A stretch of 64,000 nucleotides of DNA from Pseudomonas crudilactis. GTDB taxonomy: Bacteria; Pseudomonadota; Gammaproteobacteria; Pseudomonadales; Pseudomonadaceae. Shown piece by piece: positions 17,789-26,856 of this stretch. The DNA lies in NCBI RefSeq assembly GCF_013433315.1, contig NZ_WXVV01000002.1, forward strand, positions 124,001-188,000. The letters are read 5' to 3'. The stretch's first letter is position 1; each line of letters begins with the position of its first letter. The notes under the pieces were generated by a model. The model did not search any database. It was given only the letters and a program-made list of their open reading frames with translations, and was not told the DNA's origin. The position numbers and the translations under genes were made by a program.

Positions 17789-18892
17789 CTATCTAAAGTC
17801 TTCAGCGCTTTTAGGCAGTGCCTCTATACCCTGACGGGCAACCCGACTAACAAATGAATAACCACCCGCGCTGCAAGACTGCCGGAACACCACCTTGTCA
17901 TCCTTGAGCACCGTCAGAAAACTCCCAAACGCCTGATTAACGAGGTAGGTATACGGGCCCTTTTTGAATTTGATGTTGTTCAGGTTAACGCTGCCTTCCG
18001 ACGCATCCACTACGAAGAACTTGCCCTTGGGAGGCACGTTTTTCTGCGGATAGAGCATTTCTATCTTTCCCGGAACACCGTAACGGTATTGAACATATCC
18101 GGCAGTGGGCTTGTTGTTCCCTTGCGCGCAAACAGAAACCGTTTTACCCCCCGACAAAGGACAGCTGAAGTAGATGTCTTCTTCGGCGGAGCACAACGTT
18201 CCATCCTGCCCGCCCTTCAAAGGCGCTGTTTCTTGCGAGACGCGTTCTGGTATTTGAGTGACATCGGCGCAATTGGACAAACACACCAGCTTCGAAAGCT
18301 CCGGAACATCACTTTCAGTAAACAGGTACGTCGCTGAACCGTCACGGTTGCGGGCGTGGTAAACGGGAACACTGACGGCCAGCCCCTTGGCTGATACGGG
18401 CACTGCCTTGTCTTTTCCTGAGACCACCCAGCCCTCAGCACCACCGCACAACGCCTCCAAGGCAACGTCGCTGAAGGGTTCTTTCGTTGGCACTGCGAAC
18501 GGCTTGGCATCACCTCGGCAGTCGTAGCCGTGCCAGTAGGGTCCGGTGTTCGGGTCAATGTCTATCGAGAAAATATAGGCGCCGTGGAGAACTACTTTTC
18601 CGCTGTCATAGGTAAAAACCAGCCAACGTCGGGACTTTGCTTGGGAGTAGTTTTCATTCTCCAGGATGTAACGCTTGCCATCTCGATACAACCAGAAACC
18701 ACTCATTGCCCCGGCCGACTCTGCTTCCTCGGAGAAACGTTGTCCGGAGATTGCGTCCACAAGAACGTTATCTTTCAGCGCCAACGCGCAGCCGCTGTCG
18801 GCCTTCATGCATGACTTGAGGGACGGGAACATCGGCCCCGCAGCCACAGAGAAAGAACACAACAATAACGCGATCAAGACTATTTTTTTCAA
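17789..18892 (-). CDS. Secreted protein of unknown function, last gene of a leftward operon
   Basis: This 367-residue protein starts at a TTG (18892) preceded by GGGA with six-base spacing, giving a clean signal peptide KKIVLIALLLCSFSVA; starting farther upstream would bury the signal peptide. The mature protein has at least ten cysteines. Its C-terminal half contains GYVQYRYGVPGKIEMLYPQ, a segment I have seen in unnamed periplasmic proteins, followed by YTYLVNQAFGSFLTVL. It lies 70 bases after another secreted protein gene. By context it may be a T6SS immunity protein or a spare copy of one. Function is otherwise unknown. Confidence 0.65.
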   Translation of the reverse strand: MKKIVLIALLLCSFSVAAGPMFPSLKSCMKADSGCALALKDNVLVDAISGQRFSEEAESAGAMSGFWLYRDGKRYILENENYSQAKSRRWLVFTYDSGKVVLHGAYIFSIDIDPNTGPYWHGYDCRGDAKPFAVPTKEPFSDVALEALCGGAEGWVVSGKDKAVPVSAKGLAVSVPVYHARNRDGSATYLFTESDVPELSKLVCLSNCADVTQIPERVSQETAPLKGGQDGTLCSAEEDIYFSCPLSGGKTVSVCAQGNNKPTAGYVQYRYGVPGKIEMLYPQKNVPPKGKFFVVDASEGSVNLNNIKFKKGPYTYLVNQAFGSFLTVLKDDKVVFRQSCSAGGYSFVSRVARQGIEALPKSAEDFR

Positions 18893-18962
18893 CTTGCTTC
18901 CCTGCTCATGATTTACGGATCTGATTGAACAGACTTCTTTCTTCAACCCAGTTCTCTGCGTT

Positions 18963-19961
18963 TTAAAGCGAGTAATCCATCACTTCTTCCAACTGCCAGC
19001 ATTGCCCACGGACAAACCGATACTCGAAGACGTAGTCGGTATCTGGCTTCTGCAGGATCGCAATTGCCTTGTCGCCCCGCTCTTCCTTGACGGTCAACGT
19101 CAGGCCCTGGGCCTCTCGCTTTGCTTGATCCGGAATGACAGGAAACTTAAGTTGATCGCCGCTGAGACTGCGCTTTTCCATCTCGGGCTCGGGATCGCCG
19201 GCCACGGTCGTGGCCATTCTCAGCGGTTGTTGTACGAAGGCTTTTTGCACATCTGCGCGTTCGGAGAAAGCTGAGAGGAACGCTGAAAAGTCGGTCGAAG
19301 GGCAAGCAACATTGGACGTATCAACCTCGGCTTTGAGTGGATTCTGGCCGTTGTCCTGATGCAGTTTTGAATCCGCAATTATCTTTGCATCCAAGTCTGC
19401 CAAGCGCTTTTTAATGCTGGTCGCATCCTTGTAAGCACATTCGACCTTTACATCATCCGCCAGATTTCGACCGTCGAGACAGTTCTCAAGCTCGGGATCT
19501 GGTGGGCCGCCGCTAAAAAACCGCAAAGCCAATTGTTCGCCATCCTTCACCAGTGGCAATTCCAGCACCGAATAGGAATCACCTTCGAATTGACTGTGCG
19601 AGACTTTTTGTTTTGTCAGAACAAACATGGACTTCCCCGCTTGCTCCGGGAATTTGCGCTCGAAGAAGAACACCGAGGCAATCTGCTCACCTTCGACTTT
19701 CCACACATAATTCAGCGAAGGCTTCACCGCATTCATGGTGGTGTAGAAGATCTCGGCATAAGGAACATGTCCTTCCCTAACTTGACCTTTGAGGTTGTTC
19801 TTCAAAAAGAACACTGTGATCTTTTGATCACCGAGCGAGGCAACCACAGGCGGATGCAGCTCACCGATGGTTTGTGGGTCACTCGCTATTGCCTGCTGAG
19901 CCAACAAGGCAACCACGAATCCGAGCGCACTCATACAACTTAAGAGCCTGGCCAATTCCAC
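18963..19961 (-). CDS. Periplasmic protein with the shared CPS...CW domain
   Basis: This 332-residue protein begins at GTG (19961) with AGGGA five bases upstream and has a signal peptide ending near AQQAIA. The N-terminal 190 residues are unlike anything I recognise. The C-terminal about 120 residues, from CPSTDFSAFLSAFSE to RGQCWQLEEVMDYS, match a domain also found in the proteins at 25492-26856 and 30865-31884. Those two flank a T6SS peptidoglycan hydrolase, so I infer an immunity-related role. Two cysteines bracket the shared domain and may form a disulphide. Confidence 0.65.
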   Translation of the reverse strand: MELARLLSCMSALGFVVALLAQQAIASDPQTIGELHPPVVASLGDQKITVFFLKNNLKGQVREGHVPYAEIFYTTMNAVKPSLNYVWKVEGEQIASVFFFERKFPEQAGKSMFVLTKQKVSHSQFEGDSYSVLELPLVKDGEQLALRFFSGGPPDPELENCLDGRNLADDVKVECAYKDATSIKKRLADLDAKIIADSKLHQDNGQNPLKAEVDTSNVACPSTDFSAFLSAFSERADVQKAFVQQPLRMATTVAGDPEPEMEKRSLSGDQLKFPVIPDQAKREAQGLTLTVKEERGDKAIAILQKPDTDYVFEYRFVRGQCWQLEEVMDYSL

Positions 19962-20030
19962 TCACTTCCCTGTTGATCAATCTTCGAATGTTAATGCTGA
20001 TGGTTTCACGATGACTCAGGTGCGTCACAC

Positions 20031-20579
20031 TTAAGGCTGGCCATAGACGATCCTCTTCACCACCGGGCTTTCTGACATTAACTGTCTCTTCGTAACGCCA
20101 TAGGCCTTGATCAGCTCGTCCCGAGATCCCTTCGAGCCAAACGAGCGCTGGTTATTATCGAAGCTGTATTGCTCCAATCGCCCTGCTGTCGAGTAATACC
20201 CATGCCACTCCCCGCAGGCACCACAACCGCCATAGCCGCCTATCGAAACAAGACTGCCCTTGGTGCCTTCCACGCAATCCATCGCCACAACGACATTGCT
20301 CAACATCTTCGTCTTCGCACCGTCGGAAGTGAGTTGTGAAACTTTGCTGATATCGCGTCGAAGCACTTTGCCGCCGATTTTGATGGTCTGGTCGGAGCAG
20401 ACCGGGATGACGTGGGTTTGCGCACCATCCACCGTCACCGATCGGCGGGACGACACCAACACCACTTCAACACCGCCGCACTGCATGACATCGCGTTGGG
20501 TGTAAGCATCCGTCGGCGCGGCGAAGGCTGGGAAAGAGAACAACCATGCCAGGCCCCCGGAAAACAAAAGCTGATTCAT
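20031..20579 (-). CDS. Secreted Cys-rich protein of unknown function
   Basis: This 182-residue protein has a signal peptide (MNQLLFSGGLAWLFSFPAFA, cleaved near AFA-AP), so it is periplasmic. Six cysteines are seen, including a GGCGACGEW cluster near residue 130. Start is well supported: AAGGA seven bases before the ATG. It is one of five consecutive leftward genes for secreted proteins with short gaps. No family was recognised. Confidence 0.65.
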   Translation of the reverse strand: MNQLLFSGGLAWLFSFPAFAAPTDAYTQRDVMQCGGVEVVLVSSRRSVTVDGAQTHVIPVCSDQTIKIGGKVLRRDISKVSQLTSDGAKTKMLSNVVVAMDCVEGTKGSLVSIGGYGGCGACGEWHGYYSTAGRLEQYSFDNNQRSFGSKGSRDELIKAYGVTKRQLMSESPVVKRIVYGQP

Positions 20580-20598
20580 TGAGAAATCCTTTTCGCCG

Positions 20599-20970
20599 TT
20601 AGCCGGCCTTTTGTTTTGTCAGGCACTTTGCATAGCCGTCCGCAAACTTGGCGTCGAATGACAACGCCACCGGTTCATCCAGCTCGGCCGAGGTGTTGAG
20701 CAATTCGTGGGTAGCCGAGGTGTATTTGATCCAGCCAATCGTGCCGGTGCCGTCGGTGTCGAAAAACAGCTGAGCGCGCACTACTTCACCGTCGTCCTCG
20801 TCGATCAGCAAATTGACCTTGTCCTTGCCGACATAACGAAACGGAAAATCGCTGCTCCTGACAAGCTCAGTAAGGTAGCCGTAGCAACTCCCTTCGCTGG
20901 CAGTCGCGGGCAGTGAATGAGGTAAAAGCGAAAGCGCAATCAGCACCGACCGAATGAAAAACCGGTTCAT
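20599..20970 (-). CDS. Small secreted protein of unknown function
   Basis: This 123-residue protein starts at ATG 20970 with GAGGAG seven bases upstream and has a signal peptide (MNRFFIRSVLIALSLLPHSL, cleaved near ATA). The mature part has two cysteines, one near each end. The start codon lies four bases after the stop of the preceding gene (20975), so translation is likely coupled. No family recognised; context suggests a T6SS immunity-type array. Confidence 0.6.
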   Translation of the reverse strand: MNRFFIRSVLIALSLLPHSLPATASEGSCYGYLTELVRSSDFPFRYVGKDKVNLLIDEDDGEVVRAQLFFDTDGTGTIGWIKYTSATHELLNTSAELDEPVALSFDAKFADGYAKCLTKQKAG

Positions 20971-20974
20971 CCAC

Positions 20975-21502
20975 TCACTCCTCATCCATCGGCGACGATT
21001 CCACATCGGTCATGCTTAGCAGCCGAAACTCATTGTTCACAAACTCGTAGTAACGATCCCGGTTACCACTTTCCAAAGCATTCCCATGCGCATCTTCTTC
21101 GCCGTCGAGCGTGATGCCGGACACGATGATCAAGCGGCTGTCGGGCTGGTAAACCATGCCGAACGTGCTGCCGTCGTAAGCATTCGGCAGACCACCAACA
21201 ACCTCACCGGTCTGGGCGTCCAGCACTTCGCCACAAATGGCGCTGCCGCCACAGCCGAGCCTGTGCAGGATGTAATGACCGGCGAAGTTGACCTTGCCTT
21301 TCAGGGCTTGCACCCGTGCCTGATCCATCATTGGGCTGCTGTTTTCTTGCGGCACCAGCTTATGGTTGGGGCCGGTGAAAACTGGCGTGACGGTGTAATC
21401 CTTGAAGGCTGGATCGGCAGCGAAGGCCATGGCGGTTGAAATTGCCAAGAGACTGCCCGCTACCAGTGACAGCCAGTTCATACGCAACAACAGTGTTTTC
21501 AC
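20975..21502 (-). CDS. Periplasmic protein, paralogue of the 27314-27823 gene
   Basis: This 175-residue protein begins at GTG 21502, which overlaps the stop of the upstream gene (GTGA), with AAGGA seven bases before it. A signal peptide ends near AMAFA. The core FAGHYILHRLGCGGSAICGEV closely parallels FAGHYVVYANGCGGGSICGEI in the protein at 27314-27823, which overlaps the end of a T6SS effector gene. Both also share FPNAY, a hydrophobic Y(Q/K)PDS(R/K)L strand and an acidic GN...E.GNR.R(Y/F)YEF end. I infer a duplicated immunity gene. Confidence 0.7.
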   Translation of the reverse strand: MKTLLLRMNWLSLVAGSLLAISTAMAFAADPAFKDYTVTPVFTGPNHKLVPQENSSPMMDQARVQALKGKVNFAGHYILHRLGCGGSAICGEVLDAQTGEVVGGLPNAYDGSTFGMVYQPDSRLIIVSGITLDGEEDAHGNALESGNRDRYYEFVNNEFRLLSMTDVESSPMDEE

Positions 21503-23949
21503 TTCCTATCCTTCGAATTCATCAGTTCCAACTCACCATCCCGATACAACACCTCACACCCCACCCACGCCGGATCCACCTGCGGCATCACCGCCGATGG
21601 CTTGCGCAGCTCCCGCAGCAACGTCGAGCCATGCGACAAGCGCCCACCCATCCGCGCAATTACTGCCCGCGCTGTTTGATAGTGCGCGTGTCGCCCCGGA
21701 TCGAGGGTGTCTTCGAGCAAAATATCCTCGCCGAGGATGCCCCGCACCTGCCCCGGATAAATCATGAACCCGGTGGCCAGCTCCGCACCTTCGCGACCGT
21801 CCTGCCAGAAGCTGCCATCGCGGGTGCGCACATCGGGGTGCGGTGCAAACCAATGTTCGCGATCCGCCAGCGGCATGGCGTGGTGCAGACGGAAGAAGAC
21901 GCGCATCAGGTTGTCGCGGTACCACTCGCGCACTTGCAGGTAGTAGCCGCGCAGGCCCGGCAGGCCGCTCGAATGCGCGAAGCGGATCAGCCCTGACCAT
22001 TGAGGGAATGGCTGTAGCGGCAGTTCGCTCGACGCGGGTCGAGGTGTAGCCGGATCGGTTTCCCACGGCAATCGATGCGGACTGTTTTCAAGGTTGTCGT
22101 AAGCGGTCGGCGGGCGGCCCAGCCAATCACCGCCGCTGCTGGCCAGCGCCGTGGCGATGCACAGATTGCCTTGCACCACGAACACGTAAAACCGGGTGAA
22201 CCAGTCCGCGAGTTGTTGGCCATCGGCAGCTTGGGCGACGAGTTCGGCCAGCTCTCGATCGAAACGCTGCAAACCATTTTCAAGGTTCAGCAAATGCCCG
22301 CGAGCCTTGCGTTGCATACGCAAAAACAGCGGCAACGAACACAGCATCTTCAGCGATTGCCACGGCAAGTGCGGAGTCGCCCCGCCAACTTCACCGGCGT
22401 AGTTGCTGGCGCTGATGCCCCAGTCGGCGAGTCGGGCGAGAAAAAGGTCATTGTTGATGTAGGACGCGCCGCCGAACACTGCGGTGAACGGCTCGTTGTC
22501 CTGCAACACCCGCGCATCCCAACGCGCCATGATCGCCGGGATACTTACGGCGGCGCGGCGCTGGGCGTACTCCACCAGTACGCTCGGTTGCGGCGGCAGG
22601 ATCTCGGCGATATTCGCGGCGGTCAGGTGTCTGCGCCAGCCGTAATCGCTGATCGGCCGGTATTGCAGCAGCCACAGTTGCGCGCCGTCCCAGGCCCATT
22701 CAACATCGCCGGGCACGTAGTGGAACACGCGCAACACGTCTTGCAGAAAGTGCCAGAGCAGGTCTTCGGTCAAACCGTGGGATGGCGTGAACGTGCCGCT
22801 TCGCCACGCATCGCCAACCCGCGAAAGCGTTGCTCGCGAAGGGCTGACGTGACCGTCGGCCAGCGATTCGAGATGGCCTTCAACCCACTCCAGCTCTACC
22901 GAGAGATGGCGCACAAAAGCGATCCCGGACACTACCGGGGTGATGAAGCGCTGCACCACCACTTCCTCGACGCCTTCGGCCGTCAGTTCGGCAATGCGTG
23001 TTGGCACATTGGCGGTCGGCTCGCGCAGATAGGTGGCGCTCAAACCGGCATTCGCCGAGTCGGCCTGATCCTCGCCATAACTGGAGGAGCGCACCGCCCA
23101 GGTCACATCAGGTTGGGCGGCGAGAAATGCCGGCAGGCGCGGATCGCTGCAATCGTTGAGCGTCAGCGCTGCCGGTACCGCTTGCCGCGCCAGTTCAGCC
23201 AGGCGCAAACGCCCACCCTTGGTGTGCGCGACAAACCCGCGCTGGCCCGACTCCAGCCACTGCGCGAATTCGGCGGGCGAGTCGATCCACGGGTAATGAC
23301 CCCAACCGGGTTTCAGGCTAATGGTCAGATCAGCGCGGGCGAGAATCGCCGACCATGCCGCCGCTTGCTCGATGCCGAGCACCGCGTCCTGATCGCCCCA
23401 GACCAGCTCGACCGGATCGGTGATCCACTCCAGCAGCGGCAGCGCAGTGTCGGCGCGAACCAGATCCCAGTGCGGTACGAACGCACGGCAGCGCGCATAA
23501 CCGGCGCCCATGCGCTGGTACTGCGCGGGTGTCCAGGTCTGGTTGGAGAACTTGCGCGCGAACAGCGTGGGTTTGTTCGACAGCAGCCAGTGAATGGTCT
23601 TGCGAATCGGCAGCGGCGACATCAGTGCCGGCAACCGCCGCTGCCAGAGAAACGCCCCCACCGGCGCCAACAAAACGCTGCGGGAAAAGTGCCCGGGACG
23701 ACGTTGCAACGCATGCAACACCAGCAACGCATTGACCCCGACTGCCATGATCGCGCTGCCCTGCTGCGTCATCGCCAGCAAGGTCTGCGCGTAGTCCGCC
23801 AGATCCTCGCAAGGCGGTTGCGGATTGGCGCCGAAGCCCGGCAACTCCAGCGGCACCACGTCGTAGTGCTGGAAGTGCGGCAGTGCGTCGTCCCACCAAT
23901 CGGCAGCGCTGCCGTTGCCGGCCAGCAGGTACATCAACGGCTTGCTCAT
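21499..23949 (-). CDS. Fusion of alpha/beta-hydrolase fold with PEP-synthase-like ATP-grasp and swivelling His domains
   Basis: This 816-residue protein has three parts. Residues 1-235 follow an alpha/beta-hydrolase plan, with a GNG oxyanion-type loop, WGDQD (D186) and GWGHYPW (H218), but the nucleophile elbow reads GVNAL (residues 71-75): the serine is replaced by asparagine. Residues about 243-450 resemble the PEP/pyruvate-binding ATP-grasp domain of PEP synthase and rifampin phosphotransferase (KGGRLRLAEL, AVRSSSYGED, LLQYRP). The C-terminal part ends with GGRLSHGSTLLRE, the phosphohistidine motif (H773). A phosphotransfer reaction on an unknown substrate is inferred. It begins nine bases after the SDR gene. 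Confidence 0.7.
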   Translation of the reverse strand: MSKPLMYLLAGNGSAADWWDDALPHFQHYDVVPLELPGFGANPQPPCEDLADYAQTLLAMTQQGSAIMAVGVNALLVLHALQRRPGHFSRSVLLAPVGAFLWQRRLPALMSPLPIRKTIHWLLSNKPTLFARKFSNQTWTPAQYQRMGAGYARCRAFVPHWDLVRADTALPLLEWITDPVELVWGDQDAVLGIEQAAAWSAILARADLTISLKPGWGHYPWIDSPAEFAQWLESGQRGFVAHTKGGRLRLAELARQAVPAALTLNDCSDPRLPAFLAAQPDVTWAVRSSSYGEDQADSANAGLSATYLREPTANVPTRIAELTAEGVEEVVVQRFITPVVSGIAFVRHLSVELEWVEGHLESLADGHVSPSRATLSRVGDAWRSGTFTPSHGLTEDLLWHFLQDVLRVFHYVPGDVEWAWDGAQLWLLQYRPISDYGWRRHLTAANIAEILPPQPSVLVEYAQRRAAVSIPAIMARWDARVLQDNEPFTAVFGGASYINNDLFLARLADWGISASNYAGEVGGATPHLPWQSLKMLCSLPLFLRMQRKARGHLLNLENGLQRFDRELAELVAQAADGQQLADWFTRFYVFVVQGNLCIATALASSGGDWLGRPPTAYDNLENSPHRLPWETDPATPRPASSELPLQPFPQWSGLIRFAHSSGLPGLRGYYLQVREWYRDNLMRVFFRLHHAMPLADREHWFAPHPDVRTRDGSFWQDGREGAELATGFMIYPGQVRGILGEDILLEDTLDPGRHAHYQTARAVIARMGGRLSHGSTLLRELRKPSAVMPQVDPAWVGCEVLYRDGELELMNSKDRK

Positions 23950-23958
23950 GAGCGATCC

Positions 23959-25353
23959 TCAGGTCAGATCGCGCAGAGCGGCGTCGAGAGTTGGATAACG
24001 GAATGTGTAGCCGGCCGCGGTCAAACGCTGCGGCACCACGCGCTGACCGTCGAAAAACAACTGCGCCATCTCCCCCGCCATAGCGCGCACCGGCGCAGCG
24101 GGAATGTGCAACCACACCGGACGCTTGAGGACCTTGCCGGCCTGCTCGGCGAACGCGGCCTGACTGACCGTTTCCGGCGCGACCATGTTGTAGGTGCCAC
24201 GCAGATTTTCGTCGTTGAAAGCCCGCGCGATCACCTGAAGCACATCATCGCGATGCACCCAACTCATGATCTGCCGACCATCGCCCATGCGCCCGCCGAA
24301 ACCCAAGCGAAACGGCAGCAGCAACGGTGTCAACGCACCGCCGGGGCCGAACACTACGCCGAGACGCAGCACTACCTGACGCACGCCAAACTCAGCGGCC
24401 GGTTGCGCGGCGGCTTCCCAGCGCGCGCAGAGTTCGGCCATGAAACCTTCGCCCTTGCTGGCGTGTTCGTCGAGGTTTTCGCTGGCATCGCGTACGCCGT
24501 AGAAGCCGATGGCCGAGGCTTGAATCCATAGCGCTGGTTTGTGCTTGGTGTTCTTCAGCCAGGTCATCAACGCTTCGGTGGTGCCGACTCGGCTGGCGAG
24601 CAGTTGCGCCTGACGCTTGGGAGTCCAGCGCGGGCCGGCGACGGGGGCGCCGGCGAGATTTATCACTACGTCGAAGGTGTCGTCGTGGCTGAGTTCGCTG
24701 AGTGAATGCACACAGCGGACGCGGCCGTTGAATAGATTGGCCGCGCTCAACGGATCGCGCGTCAGTACGCTGACCGAATGGCCGGCGTCTAGCAGTTGGT
24801 TGACCAAGGCTTCACCGATAAACCCGGTGCCGCCAGTGATCAGCACACGCTTGAAAGCGCCGCCGGCAAACGGGTTGGATTGGCTCGGAGTCTTTACTGA
24901 AGGGGATTTTCGGCGGTCATGCCGATACAGCCAAAACAACGGTGGCAGTAAAACCAGCAACGCAAAACCATCGAGCCACAGGTGCGACCAGACCTGTTGT
25001 TGCGCTGAGAGCCACATGTCCTGCGGCGCCCATAACAGGATGCCGGCGCTCAACCAGCCCCAGACTGCCGGGGCTTTCAAGCGATTGCCCAAGTGCACCA
25101 GCGCGAGCATGTACAGCGAATAACTTTGCAACGTCGCGCCGAACAGCGCGAGCCACCAGACTTGTTGTTCGTGGCCGGCCGCAGGTACCGCATCAGCGCC
25201 CCAGAATGCGAGTTCGAGATTGTGCAGGTAGCCGTCGAGTAATCCGGAATGCCCGGCCCAGGTCAGGGTGAGACCGGCGAGTATGTGCACGATCGCAGCG
25301 GCGTATAACCAGAGCACTAACGCGGGGCGAAGGGAGATCGAGGGGGCTGGCAT
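23959..25353 (-). CDS. TIGR01777-family SDR protein with an N-terminal membrane domain
   Basis: This 464-residue protein has about 150 N-terminal residues with four hydrophobic helices (DoxX-like layout, about residues 10-30, 55-75, 85-105 and 118-140), then a soluble SDR domain. The latter starts with the Rossmann motif ITGGTGFIGEAL and has INLAGAPVAGPRW, SAIGFYG and LRLGVVFGPGGALTP, as in TIGR01777/YfcH epimerase-like proteins. The ATG at 25353 has AGGA six bases upstream; another ATG lies six codons earlier. It probably forms an operon with the fusion gene that follows. The substrate is unknown. Confidence 0.75.
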   Translation of the reverse strand: MPAPSISLRPALVLWLYAAAIVHILAGLTLTWAGHSGLLDGYLHNLELAFWGADAVPAAGHEQQVWWLALFGATLQSYSLYMLALVHLGNRLKAPAVWGWLSAGILLWAPQDMWLSAQQQVWSHLWLDGFALLVLLPPLFWLYRHDRRKSPSVKTPSQSNPFAGGAFKRVLITGGTGFIGEALVNQLLDAGHSVSVLTRDPLSAANLFNGRVRCVHSLSELSHDDTFDVVINLAGAPVAGPRWTPKRQAQLLASRVGTTEALMTWLKNTKHKPALWIQASAIGFYGVRDASENLDEHASKGEGFMAELCARWEAAAQPAAEFGVRQVVLRLGVVFGPGGALTPLLLPFRLGFGGRMGDGRQIMSWVHRDDVLQVIARAFNDENLRGTYNMVAPETVSQAAFAEQAGKVLKRPVWLHIPAAPVRAMAGEMAQLFFDGQRVVPQRLTAAGYTFRYPTLDAALRDLT

Positions 25354-25491
25354 TCCGTGTCCTGAGCGCATTCCTTGGGGGTGGGGAGTTTAAAGGAAAA
25401 TCGCGGTCGTCAGATGCTCAAAAACTAAACGTTTTACCGGACGGATTCAGACCCAACGACTGCGAAAACGCATCAGACATGACCCGGCATT

Positions 25492-26856
25492 TCAGATGCA
25501 GTGGCTGGCCTTGATCGGTGCTGCGCCTGTCGATCCCAATCGCCCCACGTTGAAGATGCCCAACTGATTACCTTTGTCAGCCGCCATCTGATAACAGGCT
25601 AACGCCCGGGACATATCCTTCGTTCCAAACTCGCCACCTTCAAAGGTCGAGGCCAGATAATTCATCGCATCAGCGGAGCCCATGGAAATAGCACGAATAA
25701 CCTGCTCTTTTGCCTGCTCGGGATGGAGGCAAGGGCCGTTATAGTCAGTGGAGTTTCCTGAACAAAGAAACGTGGCATAGGCCAACGCGCCACTCGGTAT
25801 TTTCGAGGCCGCTTTGAATAGCGCCTCAACCTTCGGGGTTTCCAACTGAGACGCCATTTGCGAAAGGCTCAGGCTTGCCGCCGACAGGCTCGCCTGTGCG
25901 TCACCCGACTCCGCAGCACAGACAAAATTTTCCAGCGACGCTTCAATCAACTCCACAGTCAGCGGGTATTGCTCAAGAAACCCCAGCCCACCTAGCGCTT
26001 CGGCACGCTGATAACAGAAGTTCTCGGCGCGGCTCATTCCCGGGTTATCTGTTGCGACAAGATCCTTCTCGCTGATCGACCAATCCTCAATCCCCTCAAG
26101 CACCCAGCACGCCTGACGAGAGAAGTTGAAGATTTTCACATTGCTGTTGCCCGCTCGCTTATCCACCACGTTGACGTGACTATCATCGACCTCTTCGATT
26201 TCAACTCCAGGTGTTTTGCCGGGCGTGATAGCGGCCATCAGCGGGTAGGTGAACGTTGTTCCACTGACACCCGAGGTCGAAGGCTCAAAGGTACTACGTT
26301 CCTTTCCCGCCACCGGTTTCAACACCAGCGACTTGACCGTCATTGCAGTGAGACGGCGTTGTGATTCGCTGTTGGCGGAAAACGCAGTCAGGAAAACAGG
26401 GAACTCCTCCGAAGGACAAGCGCCGCTGGCTGGCGCCGTTGAAGTGCTCTTATCGGAAGCAAGAGCAGGGACGATCTTGTCCAGATACGCCGAACGCTCA
26501 TGACTCATTCTGGCGATGCACGAGTTGACAGCGAACACATGCGCCGGCATCCCCGTCTCGATTTCGAATGCCTCCAAAGGGCAGTTCGCATCGCGCAATT
26601 TCAACCACGCACGTTGCGACTCTTTGACGTTCGCTGCGTACTCCGCGCCCAATGCCGGATCTGCTCGATAGTCAGATTCAAGCCGCGTCATTAACTGCTT
26701 GTAGCTGACATTCAACTGCGCATCGGCAGCCTTCTTCGACGCCTCCGAGCAGGGCACCATTTCCAGGCTTGAGGTGACATTGCGGCAGTCGTCCTGCGCG
26801 TAGGCGGCTGAAGCCGGCAGTAGCACGGCCAGCAGAGTAAAAACAAAACGTTTCAC
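25492..26856 (-). CDS. Periplasmic LprI-domain / shared-domain / Sel1-like protein (candidate immunity)
   Basis: This 454-residue protein starts at GTG 26856 (AAGGA eight bases upstream) with a signal peptide ending ASAAYA. Residues about 22-130 form an LprI-like (DUF1311) lysozyme-inhibitor domain: DCRNV, CSEASKKAADAQLN, then SQRAWLKLRDANC. Residues about 150-280 are the shared domain from CPSEEFPVFLTAFS to CWVLEGIEDWS. The rest is helical with Sel1-like repeats (ALACYQMAADKGNQLGIFN). It lies downstream of a T6SS effector with a lysozyme-like domain, so I infer that it protects against that enzyme. Confidence 0.7.
   Translation of the reverse strand: MKRFVFTLLAVLLPASAAYAQDDCRNVTSSLEMVPCSEASKKAADAQLNVSYKQLMTRLESDYRADPALGAEYAANVKESQRAWLKLRDANCPLEAFEIETGMPAHVFAVNSCIARMSHERSAYLDKIVPALASDKSTSTAPASGACPSEEFPVFLTAFSANSESQRRLTAMTVKSLVLKPVAGKERSTFEPSTSGVSGTTFTYPLMAAITPGKTPGVEIEEVDDSHVNVVDKRAGNSNVKIFNFSRQACWVLEGIEDWSISEKDLVATDNPGMSRAENFCYQRAEALGGLGFLEQYPLTVELIEASLENFVCAAESGDAQASLSAASLSLSQMASQLETPKVEALFKAASKIPSGALAYATFLCSGNSTDYNGPCLHPEQAKEQVIRAISMGSADAMNYLASTFEGGEFGTKDMSRALACYQMAADKGNQLGIFNVGRLGSTGAAPIKASHCI

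Noticed and set aside
22075..24531. 818-codon plus-strand frame opposite the fusion gene
   Set aside because: Arg/Gln/His-rich translation typical of antisense GC-rich coding DNA; the minus-strand reading has clear domains.
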